From contig JBEKTY010000276.1 of NCBI GenBank assembly GCA_049515555.1, positions 1 to 7,335 of the forward strand: a stretch of DNA of 7,335 nucleotides, given 5' to 3'. The stretch's first letter is position 1, and each line of letters opens with the position of its first letter. The notes beneath the pieces were generated by a model. It made no database searches, was not told where the DNA came from, and saw nothing but the letters and a program-made list of their open reading frames with translations. A program made the translations under genes and the position numbers. The DNA comes from JBEKTY01 sp049515555. GTDB taxonomy: Bacteria > Planctomycetota > Planctomycetia > Pirellulales > Thermoguttaceae. Shown in pieces: positions 1 through 5,301 of the stretch.

Positions 1-16
1 GTGGCCATGGGGGGCG

Positions 17-1231
17 TCAGTTAGCGGGGAGGGCGTTGACCGGCTCTTGCCACCCGGCGGGCCAGGTGCCCGTGCTCGACCCGCCGTCGATCGTGGCCAG
101 GCAGCGGTACACGGTCAGATCGATTTGCTCGTTGAGGAAGGTGCCGCGGCCATCGCAATAGAAGAAGTTGGCCCCCCCGGGATGCCGGCTCATGAACGAA
201 TAGGTCTGCTTCCAACTGGTGAAATTGCTGTTCGGGTCGATCGGTGTGATCGAATTGTTTCCATCGGATCCCGAAGCCACCGTCCTGTAGTAGTTTAGCG
301 GAACGCCACAGGTGGCCGTCGTCCCGTCGTACCACATCCAGACCGACCAGGCGCAGAAGGCCGGAATGGACTCGCCGATGGCCAGCGTATTCGACAGGCC
401 GTCGCGGATGTCGGCCGCGGTGGTGAAGGTGAATGACAGCGCGGTCCCCGGCGGGGCACCCGACGGCACCGGAAGGACCCCGCCGCGGCAGATGATCCCG
501 TTGCCATGGTCCAGCCCGTCGAGGTTGCCCGCGTTCCTCCCCGATAGCCATGTCACGCTGCTCTGCGATTTGACCGGGTCGGTTACGCCCGCGGTGGTGG
601 TCAATACGCCGTTCTGGTCGTAATTGGTGATCCAGTTGCAGCCCGCAACCGCCTTGTAATTGGTAATCCCCACCTTGGTGCCGCTGGCCAGTCCCTGGTT
701 GCTCATGTAGCCGCGCTGCGGCTGCGTATCGGACGGGCACAGGAAGGCCGGCACCGCCGTGCTGACCGCGGCGGCATTGTTGTAGCCGTTGTTGTCGGAG
801 TACGCCAGGGTCGCCATCGGCGGGTTACTGCTGTTGTTGTCGGTGAACTGGATCGACTGATACAACGTGTTCATTTCGATGTACGGCAGGATCATGGTCA
901 ACCAACTGACGCCGGTGGTGCTGCTCAACGTGGCCGTGGTAGACGGTGCCTGCCCAAGACTGCTGGTATAATACCCCCAACAATATGGGTATTGCCTGTT
1001 GTTGGTCTCGTATTGGGCCATCCCCAAAGAGAGCTGCTTCATGTTGTTCATGCACTGCCCGCGGCGGGCGGCCTCCATCGCCGAGAACACGGCGGGCAGC
1101 AGCAGGGCCACGAGCGTGCCGATGACGCCGATCACCACCAGCAGCTCGACCAGCGTGAAGCCCTGCCGCGGCCGGCCCGTGGGCCGGGTCGTCAGCAGCC
1201 CGCTGGGTAAGTCAGACCTCATGCCAACCAT
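17..1231 (-). CDS. DUF1559 prepilin-like protein (type II/IV pseudopilin, H-x9-DG family)
   Basis: A 404-residue secreted or surface pseudopilin-like protein. Its N-terminus carries a type IV prepilin signal: basic residues, then GFTLVELLVVIGVIGTLVALLLPAV. Cleavage is expected between G24 and F25, and the conserved Glu5 of the mature protein is E29. The hydrophobic helix (about 25-48) is followed by AMEAARRGQCMNNMKQL, typical of DUF1559 (SBP_bac_10-like) proteins. The C-terminus has SRHPGGANFFYCDG, where H350 and D360-G361 form the H-x9-DG motif. The middle is rich in Asn, Ser, Thr and Tyr. ATG at 1231 is chosen because AAGGAGG lies 6 nt upstream; the open frame extends 16 codons further but without a ribosome site. 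The family occurs in dozens to hundreds of copies per planctomycete genome, and its exact role is unknown. It lies 81 bp after the dehydrogenase on the same strand. Confidence 0.95.
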   Translation of the reverse strand: MVGMRSDLPSGLLTTRPTGRPRQGFTLVELLVVIGVIGTLVALLLPAVFSAMEAARRGQCMNNMKQLSLGMAQYETNNRQYPYCWGYYTSSLGQAPSTTATLSSTTGVSWLTMILPYIEMNTLYQSIQFTDNNSSNPPMATLAYSDNNGYNNAAAVSTAVPAFLCPSDTQPQRGYMSNQGLASGTKVGITNYKAVAGCNWITNYDQNGVLTTTAGVTDPVKSQSSVTWLSGRNAGNLDGLDHGNGIICRGGVLPVPSGAPPGTALSFTFTTAADIRDGLSNTLAIGESIPAFCAWSVWMWYDGTTATCGVPLNYYRTVASGSDGNNSITPIDPNSNFTSWKQTYSFMSRHPGGANFFYCDGRGTFLNEQIDLTVYRCLATIDGGSSTGTWPAGWQEPVNALPAN

Positions 1232-1296
1232 TGCCGTCCTCCTTCCCTCGGGCCCGGGCCGAGCCGGCCCCGCAGACACCCCCGCCCTCTGTCGCC

Positions 1297-1324
1297 AGCA
1301 TACTGCAAAAGTTCAGGATTGCAA
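1297..1324 (-). promoter_or_regulatory. Possible promoter of the DUF1559 gene
   Basis: On the minus strand, TTGCAA (1324-1319) and TATGCT (1302-1297) are separated by 16 bp, each matching 4 of 6 consensus bases. They overlap the last codons of the dehydrogenase and would start transcription about 60 bp before the DUF1559 start. Between them and the start lies the GC-rich palindromic run CTCGGCCCGGGCCCGAG. Read-through from the upstream gene is an equally good explanation. Confidence 0.25.
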
Positions 1325-2602
1325 AGCGCTTTGGCCAAGAATTCCTTTTCCCAGCGTGTCGGCCCACCACAACAGGCCGCCGCGCGCGGCCGGGAACCCC
1401 AGCCCGAAAATGACCCCCGCGTCGATGTCCCGCGGATCGCCAACCTTGCCCTCCGCCAAGATCCTCCGGGCCTCCCACACCATCGGCAGCAGCAGTCTGA
1501 GCGCGATCGGCTCGCCTTCGGACCTGATTGGCGGTACTGGCGTCTCGCCAGTGTCCGGCGTGAGCACTGGCGAGACGCCAGTGCCGCCCGGACCTGGAGC
1601 GAGCGGTCGATGCTTGGCCACCAGCCGGGCCACGCCCGGATTGGGCGACCGGCCCGGATAAAGATAGAACCCCGCCCCTGATTTCCTGCCCATCTGATGG
1701 GCCTTTATCAAGCCAATCAAAAGATGGGTTCCGGCCAGCCGCTCGCCGAAGATTTCCGACAGCACCAACCCCGCCTGCAAGGCGGTGTCCAGCCCGATCT
1801 CGTCGAGCATCTCCAGCGGTCCCACGCCCATGCCGAACTCGATCATCGCCTGCTCGACGTGTCCAGGGGGCACCCCTTCGCTAACCATGGCCAGGGCCGC
1901 GCCCAGGTAGGTCAGCAGCAGCCGGTTGATGACGAAGCCCGGGCCGTCTTCGACCACCATGGGCATCTTGCCCAACCGGTGGGCGTGCGTGACTCCACGG
2001 GCGACGGTCCGGTCGCTTGTGCCCGGTCCGCGCACGACCTCCACCAGCGGCCGGCCGCGGACGGGATGGCAGAAGTGGAGCCCCAGGAACCGGCCGGGAT
2101 CGGCCAGCCCCGCCGCCAGCCGGCCGATCGGAATGGCCGACGTGTTGGAAGCCAATATGGCCCTTGGCGACAAGCGGGGCTCCAACCGGGCATAGAGCCG
2201 CCGCTTGGCGCCCAGGTCTTCGACGATCGATTCCAGCACCAGGTCGCACCCGGCTAGCGGCTCTTCGCTGCTGCCGCGGGAAACCAAGTGGGCCACCAGC
2301 CGCTCGGCCTCCCGGCCGGGCAGTTCGGCGGCAAGCTCCGCCAGTATCTGCCCCCGGGCCCGCTCAAGCGCCGCCTGGTTGGTGTCGACCAGCACGACCT
2401 GGTGCAACCGCCGGGCGTGGGCGGCGGCGATGGCCGAGCCCATGATCCCCGCCCCCACGATGCCCACGCACCGCACGGGGGCCACGTCGGCCCCGCCCCA
2501 CTCCAGCGCACGGCGGTGGTTCCGCTCGATTAGCCCCCGCACGTGCTCCAGCGCCGCCCGCGCAAACGGGCCACCCGGCTCGGGGTTCTCGGTGGGCGTC
2601 AT
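1313..2602 (-). CDS. 3-hydroxyacyl-CoA dehydrogenase (FadB/FadJ dehydrogenase half, stand-alone)
   Basis: Oxidises L-3-hydroxyacyl-CoA to 3-ketoacyl-CoA with NAD+ in fatty-acid beta-oxidation; cytoplasmic. The 429-residue protein has a short N-terminal helix, then a Rossmann domain starting at GIVGAGIMGS (GxGxxG at 50-55) with D73 at the end of the second strand, typical of NAD use. SNTSAIPI (152-159), HFCHPV (176-181) and E188 match the active site; H176 and E188 are 12 apart, as in the family's His/Glu pair. GFVINRLL follows. Two 3HCDH C-terminal domains are present, the second at about residues 362-420. An enoyl-CoA hydratase half is absent. Residues 339-358 are encoded by a palindromic repeat. 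The C-terminus stops at WADTLGKGILGQSALQS, about 30 residues short of FadJ-like relatives as I remember them. ATG 2602 is the only Met before the Rossmann motif, but no Shine-Dalgarno precedes it. It could also be annotated as 3-hydroxybutyryl-CoA dehydrogenase. Confidence 0.93.
   Translation of the reverse strand: MTPTENPEPGGPFARAALEHVRGLIERNHRRALEWGGADVAPVRCVGIVGAGIMGSAIAAAHARRLHQVVLVDTNQAALERARGQILAELAAELPGREAERLVAHLVSRGSSEEPLAGCDLVLESIVEDLGAKRRLYARLEPRLSPRAILASNTSAIPIGRLAAGLADPGRFLGLHFCHPVRGRPLVEVVRGPGTSDRTVARGVTHAHRLGKMPMVVEDGPGFVINRLLLTYLGAALAMVSEGVPPGHVEQAMIEFGMGVGPLEMLDEIGLDTALQAGLVLSEIFGERLAGTHLLIGLIKAHQMGRKSGAGFYLYPGRSPNPGVARLVAKHRPLAPGPGGTGVSPVLTPDTGETPVPPIRSEGEPIALRLLLPMVWEARRILAEGKVGDPRDIDAGVIFGLGFPAARGGLLWWADTLGKGILGQSALQS
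1530..1588. repeat. Palindromic (REPIN-like) repeat inside the dehydrogenase gene
   Basis: Two 23-nt arms (1530-1552 and 1566-1588) are reverse complements at 22 of 23 positions, separated by a 13-nt loop. Each arm also contains its own small palindrome, ACTGGCG-TCT-CGCCAGT. On the minus strand the element is read in frame as GGTGVSP...GETPVPP (20 residues, 339-358), with no stop and no frame change. This peptide motif is one I recognise as a recurrent translation of a dispersed intergenic repeat in planctomycetes and some cyanobacteria. Confidence 0.85.
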
Positions 2603-2614
2603 GGAAGTTTCGTT

Positions 2615-2636
2615 GTTAGTTGTCGGTTGTCGGTTA
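2615..2636. repeat. Short tandem repeat GTTGTCG in the dehydrogenase leader
   Basis: The plus strand reads GTTAGTTGTCGGTTGTCGGTT, a 7-nt GTTGTCG-type unit repeated about three times. It lies 13 bp upstream of the dehydrogenase ATG, where a ribosome site would be expected. Confidence 0.55.
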
Positions 2637-2658
2637 AAGTCGTTCACCAGTGGCCGCA

Positions 2659-2687
2659 ATTATAGCCGCTGTATTCCATGGTCCCAT
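2659..2687 (-). promoter_or_regulatory. Candidate promoter of the 3-hydroxyacyl-CoA dehydrogenase
   Basis: The minus strand has a perfect TATAAT at 2664-2659. The hexamer 17 bp upstream (ATGGGA, 2687-2682) matches only 3 of 6 bases of a -35 box and falls in the 9-nt tandem repeat. Transcription would begin near 2652, giving a leader of about 50 nt. This argues against the alternative upstream TTG start at 2659, which lies inside the -10 box. Confidence 0.45.
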
Positions 2688-2716
2688 AGGTCCCATAAGT
2701 CTCATAAGTCCTATCG
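2681..2716. repeat. 9-nt tandem repeat (GTCCCATAA x4)
   Basis: Four consecutive 9-nt units: GTCCCATAG, GTCCCATAA, GTCTCATAA and GTCCTATCG, drifting from the consensus at the end. It lies in the divergent intergenic region, overlapping the possible -35 of the dehydrogenase promoter. Because 9 is a multiple of 3, the array keeps all frames open. Confidence 0.75.
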
Positions 2717-2737
2717 GCCCCACGCGACCCGCGACGA

Positions 2738-2798
2738 GTGCCACTGCTGGCTTGTCCAGCAGTGGGAGAATCACTGCTGGACAAGCCAGCAGTGGCAC
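2738..2798. repeat. Perfect 27-bp inverted repeat (palindromic family A, copy 1)
   Basis: Arms 2738-2764 and 2772-2798 are exact reverse complements (27 of 27), with a 7-nt loop GGAGAAT. Each arm contains a nested palindrome, CACTGCTGG-CTTGT-CCAGCAGTG, so the element is two small hairpins facing each other, the REPIN architecture. It ends 78 bp before the DUF1015 start. A second copy lies just after that gene. Confidence 0.92.
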
Positions 2799-2836
2799 CC
2801 AATGCCGGCGAAGATGCCCCGCCATCGGACGGGTCC

Positions 2837-2866
2837 TTGACAGGGTCGCCCCAGACGTGAGACACT
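2837..2866 (+). promoter_or_regulatory. Candidate promoter of the DUF1015 gene
   Basis: A perfect -35 hexamer TTGACA (2837-2842) is followed after 18 bp by GACACT (2861-2866), a weak -10 matching 3 of 6 bases. Transcription would start about 2873, only a few bases before the ATG at 2877, so the message would be nearly leaderless. That fits the absence of a Shine-Dalgarno sequence. Confidence 0.35.
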
Positions 2867-2876
2867 TGCCGATACT

Positions 2877-4181
2877 ATGCCCGAGATTCAAGCCTTTCGT
2901 GCCGTCCGCTACGACCTGGGCCAAGTCGGCTCGCTGGGCGACGTGGTCGCCCCGCCCTACGACGTGATCGGCCCCGAGTTGCAGGAGGCGCTCTATCGCA
3001 GAAGCCCGTACAACGTCGTGCGCCTGATCCTCAATCGGATCGAGCCGGGCGACGATTGCGCAGACAACAATCGCTATACCCGCGCCAAGCGGCTGTTCCA
3101 GCAGTGGCAGGCTGACCGGGTGCTGTTCACCGAGCCGGACCCGGCCATTTACGTTTATCACCAGCAGTTCCGGCACGAGGGGGCTTTGTGTACGCGACGG
3201 GGATTCATGGCCCGCATGCGGTTGTCACGCTTCGGCGAGGGCCAGGTCTTTCCGCATGAGGAGACCATGCCCGGCCCCAAGGCCGACCGCCTGATGCTCA
3301 TGACCACCACCAAGGCGAACCTGAGCCAGGTGTTCGGTCTGTACCCGGACCCGGCCGGCCAGGCGCGGGCGATCCTGGACGAGGCCATCCGCGGACTGAC
3401 GCCCGTCGAGGCCACCGATCACCTGGGCGTGCTCAGCCAGCTCTGGACGGTCACCGACGTGCGGACCATCGCGGCCGTGGTCGCGGCCGTCGGACCCCAG
3501 CCCGTCTTCATCGCCGACGGGCACCACCGTTACGAGACCGCCTGCCAGTACCGCCAGCACGTCTACGAGAGCGGAACGCTGTCGCCGGAGCACCCGGCCA
3601 ACTTCGTGCTGATGATGTTCGTGGCCATGGATGATCCGGGCCTGGTGGTCCTGCCCACGCACCGCTTGTTCCGCGGCCTGCCGGCAATGACCGCCGAGGG
3701 CCTGTCGACCCTCTTGAGCCCGTGCTTCACGACCCGGCCGGCGGGCCAATCGCTCGACCAAGCCGCCACCGTCTGGGAAGACATCGAGACCGGCGGCCGG
3801 CAGGACACCCTGGGCCTGTTCACCGCGAAGGACCAACGCTGGGTCGTGGCGCAACTGACCGACGCCGGCCGGGCCCGCATGGCCGAAGTTGCCGAGGATC
3901 ACAACGACGAGTGGCGCCAGTTGGGCGTCAGCTTGCTGCACCGCCTGTTGATCGACGATCTGCTCCAGGCCCGCGATCTGCCCAAGCCGAAATACGTCCA
4001 CCTGGTCGCCGAGGCGGTCGAGGGGCTGGGCACGGGCGAGTTCCCGCTGGCCGCACTGGTCATGCCCGCAACGGTCGACCATGTCCGCCAGATCAGCCTG
4101 GGCGGCGAACGATTGCCCGCCAAGAGCACTTACTTCTACCCGAAGCTGCTCAGCGGGCTGGTATTCAATCTGTTGGAGTAG
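2877..4181 (+). CDS. DUF1015 family protein (COG4198)
   Basis: A soluble 434-residue protein of the DUF1015 family, whose biochemical role is not established. Family hallmarks are clear: VAPPYDVI (24-31), SPYNVVRLIL, AIYVYHQQF, FPHEETMPGPKADRL (125-139), NLSQVFGLY, IADGHHRYETA (212-222), and a C-terminal KSTYFYPKLLSGLVFNLL. Length is normal for the family and no signal peptide or membrane segment is seen. The DGHHR motif resembles the ligand-binding loop of ParB/sulfiredoxin-fold proteins, including serine kinases such as SerK; in Bacteroidetes I recall DUF1015 genes beside serC-serA. A serine- or phosphate-related role is therefore an inference only. ATG 2877 lacks a ribosome site but begins the conserved N-terminus. 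The gene is bracketed by two copies of palindromic family A and precedes parAB on the same strand, 373 bp away. Confidence 0.93.
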   Translation: MPEIQAFRAVRYDLGQVGSLGDVVAPPYDVIGPELQEALYRRSPYNVVRLILNRIEPGDDCADNNRYTRAKRLFQQWQADRVLFTEPDPAIYVYHQQFRHEGALCTRRGFMARMRLSRFGEGQVFPHEETMPGPKADRLMLMTTTKANLSQVFGLYPDPAGQARAILDEAIRGLTPVEATDHLGVLSQLWTVTDVRTIAAVVAAVGPQPVFIADGHHRYETACQYRQHVYESGTLSPEHPANFVLMMFVAMDDPGLVVLPTHRLFRGLPAMTAEGLSTLLSPCFTTRPAGQSLDQAATVWEDIETGGRQDTLGLFTAKDQRWVVAQLTDAGRARMAEVAEDHNDEWRQLGVSLLHRLLIDDLLQARDLPKPKYVHLVAEAVEGLGTGEFPLAALVMPATVDHVRQISLGGERLPAKSTYFYPKLLSGLVFNLLE

Positions 4182-4194
4182 CCCGCCGCTGCCT

Positions 4195-4259
4195 GGGTGC
4201 CACTGCTGGCTCGTCCAGCAGTGTATCCCACACTGCTGGGCAAGCCAGCAGTGGCACCC
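4195..4259. repeat. 30-bp inverted repeat (palindromic family A, copy 2)
   Basis: Arms 4195-4224 and 4230-4259 pair at 28 of 30 positions around the 5-nt loop ATCCC. The core CACTGCTGG...CCAGCAGTG is the same as in the copy at 2738-2798. It begins 13 bp after the DUF1015 stop and could form a very stable RNA hairpin at the 3' end of that message, but there is no T-tract, so it is not a classical terminator. Confidence 0.9.
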
Positions 4260-4290
4260 GGAGCAGGCCGGGGCTCGTGTTCAAAATGGG

Positions 4291-4306
4291 CGTTGCACGT
4301 GAAACA
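4291..4306. promoter_or_regulatory. parS: parS centromere site (ParB binding)
   Basis: CGTTGCACGTGAAACA matches the bacterial parS consensus TGTTTCACGTGAAACA at 14 of 16 bases. One mismatch is at the position written as N in the Bacillus consensus. The CACGTG core and the GAAACA half are intact. It lies about 250 bp upstream of parA, as expected for an origin-proximal parABS locus. ParB with an HTH of the Spo0J type is encoded downstream. Confidence 0.82.
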
Positions 4307-4321
4307 GGCAAGCCGCGTTGC

Positions 4322-4337
4322 CGTTTCCCGTGGAACC
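4322..4337. promoter_or_regulatory. Degenerate second parS-like site
   Basis: CGTTTCCCGTGGAACC matches the parS consensus at 12 of 16 bases. The left half is near perfect (GTTTC) and the overall dyad GTTYC/GRAAC is kept, but the CACGTG core is altered. It lies 15 bp from the better site. It may be a weak or decayed ParB site, or chance. Confidence 0.4.
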
Positions 4338-4373
4338 CGGAAATAACGCCCCGGGCCCCTTCCGCCCTCCGCC

Positions 4374-4390
4374 TTCATCCTTCATCCTTC
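4374..4390. repeat. Short tandem repeat TTCATCC
   Basis: TTCATCCTTCATCCTTC is a 7-nt unit present 2.4 times, in the spacer between the parS sites and the parA promoter candidate. Confidence 0.5.
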
Positions 4391-4406
4391 CGCCCGAAAC
4401 TGGCAT

Positions 4407-4435
4407 TCCTCAGCCTGTGCCCTTCAGGTTACAAT
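4407..4435 (+). promoter_or_regulatory. Candidate parAB promoter
   Basis: TACAAT (4430-4435) matches 5 of 6 bases of a -10 box. The region 17 bp upstream (TCCTCA) is a poor -35. If used, transcription starts near 4442 and the leader, about 110 nt, contains the whole 28-bp hairpin. The parS sites lie 100-140 bp upstream, so ParB spreading could repress it. Confidence 0.3.
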
Positions 4436-4449
4436 TCGCTCCGGGTGAG

Positions 4450-4533
4450 GGGAAAAAAAGGGGACAGTCCCCATTTGCCGCCCACGGCCCGGAGGGTGCT
4501 TCGCACAAATGGGGACTGTCCCCTTTTTTTCCC
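4450..4533. repeat. Perfect 28-bp inverted repeat in the parA leader (palindromic family B)
   Basis: Arms 4450-4477 and 4506-4533 are exact reverse complements (28 of 28) around a 28-nt loop. Each arm has a run of seven A or T and a nested palindrome, GGGGAC-A-GTCCCC or GGGGAC-T-GTCCCC, followed by CATTTG or preceded by CAAATG. The motif GGGGACAGTCCCCATTT is one I recognise as a dispersed bacterial repeat. The right arm ends 7 bp before the AGGAGG of parA. Confidence 0.92.
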
Positions 4534-4554
4534 GTGAGCAAGGAGGCGATCGTT

Positions 4555-5301
4555 GTGGTCCGGACCATCTGCGTGGCCAATCAGAAAGGCGGTGTCGGCA
4601 AGACGACCACCGCGGTGAATCTGGCCGCGGCCCTGGCCTATGCCGGATGCCAGACCTTGCTGGTCGATTTGGACCCGCAGTGCAACGGCACCAGCGGTTT
4701 GGGCCGACGGCCCGTCGAGCGGCATCCGCTGGTGGCCGGCACGCCGCTTCGCCAGGGCGTTTGCCCCACCGACGTGCCGCGGCTGGATCTGCTGCCCGGC
4801 AGCCGCAGCTTCCGCGACGTGGCGGCCCTGACCGGCGACGACCCGCAGCAGTCGGCCCGGCTCCGCGAGCAGCTTGCCCTCGGCGCCAGCGCCTATGACT
4901 TCGTGCTCATCGATTGCCCGCCTTCGCTGGGAGCGTTGACCCAGACCGCGCTGGCCGGCTCGCACGAGGTGCTCATGCCCATCCAGTGCGAGTTCTTCGC
5001 CATGGAAGGACTCACGCACATGATCGCCACCATCGGCGAGATCATTCGCCGCCCGGGCGGCGCCTTGCAGTTCGGCGGCATCCTGCTGACGATGTACGAC
5101 CCGACCCTCGAGCTGACCGAAGAGGTCGATCGCGAGGTCCGCGACTTCTTCGGCGAGGTTGTTTACCAGACCGTGATTCCGCGTGACGTGGCCGTGTCGG
5201 AAGCGCCCAGCCACGGCAAGACGGTCATCGACTATGCGCCCCGGTCTCGCGGCTGCCGGGCCTATGTAGAACTTTGCATGGAGGTACTGGAACGTGACTA
5301 A
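4555..5301 (+). CDS. parA: Chromosome partitioning ATPase ParA (Soj)
   Basis: A 248-residue ParA/MinD-family ATPase that dimerises on ATP, binds DNA non-specifically and is released by ParB, helping to move replication origins apart. The deviant Walker A motif KGGVGKTT is at 11-18 with the signature lysine K11. The A' motif VDLDPQ contains D38 and D40, and Walker B reads LIDCPP with D120. The C-terminal half has the Soj signature IPRDVAVSEAPSHGK and PRSRG. There is no N-terminal HTH, so it is the short chromosomal type. GTG 4555 is chosen because AGGAGG (4541-4546) lies 8 nt upstream; the frame stays open further upstream only through the repeat hairpin. One oddity: relatives usually read YD-x-RTxL where this protein has YDPTLEL, without the arginine. 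The stop overlaps parB by 8 bp. Confidence 0.95.
   Translation: MVRTICVANQKGGVGKTTTAVNLAAALAYAGCQTLLVDLDPQCNGTSGLGRRPVERHPLVAGTPLRQGVCPTDVPRLDLLPGSRSFRDVAALTGDDPQQSARLREQLALGASAYDFVLIDCPPSLGALTQTALAGSHEVLMPIQCEFFAMEGLTHMIATIGEIIRRPGGALQFGGILLTMYDPTLELTEEVDREVRDFFGEVVYQTVIPRDVAVSEAPSHGKTVIDYAPRSRGCRAYVELCMEVLERD

Noticed and set aside
2603..2659. Upstream TTG start for the dehydrogenase
   Set aside because: The extra residues come from the GTTGTCG tandem repeat and the TTG lies in a perfect TATAAT box; ATG 2602 begins the plausible protein.
2681..2716. CRISPR-like or iteron array
   Set aside because: Units are 9 nt and directly adjacent with no spacers, and no Cas or Rep gene is nearby; a simple tandem repeat fits.
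3225..4082. Long minus-strand open frame (285 codons) opposite the DUF1015 gene
   Set aside because: It is antisense to a well-conserved protein in GC-rich DNA, where codon bias keeps the opposite frame open; no family motifs are visible.
4506..4533. Intrinsic terminator at the seven-T run before parA
   Set aside because: The T-run lies inside the perfect stem rather than after it and is followed by CCC, then a strong ribosome site; a repeat explains it better.
4318..4554. Extended N-terminus for ParA (79 extra residues in frame)
   Set aside because: The extension is translated from the parS-like region, a tandem repeat and the 28-bp hairpin. ParA families start just before the Walker A motif, and an AGGAGG precedes GTG 4555 at 8 nt.
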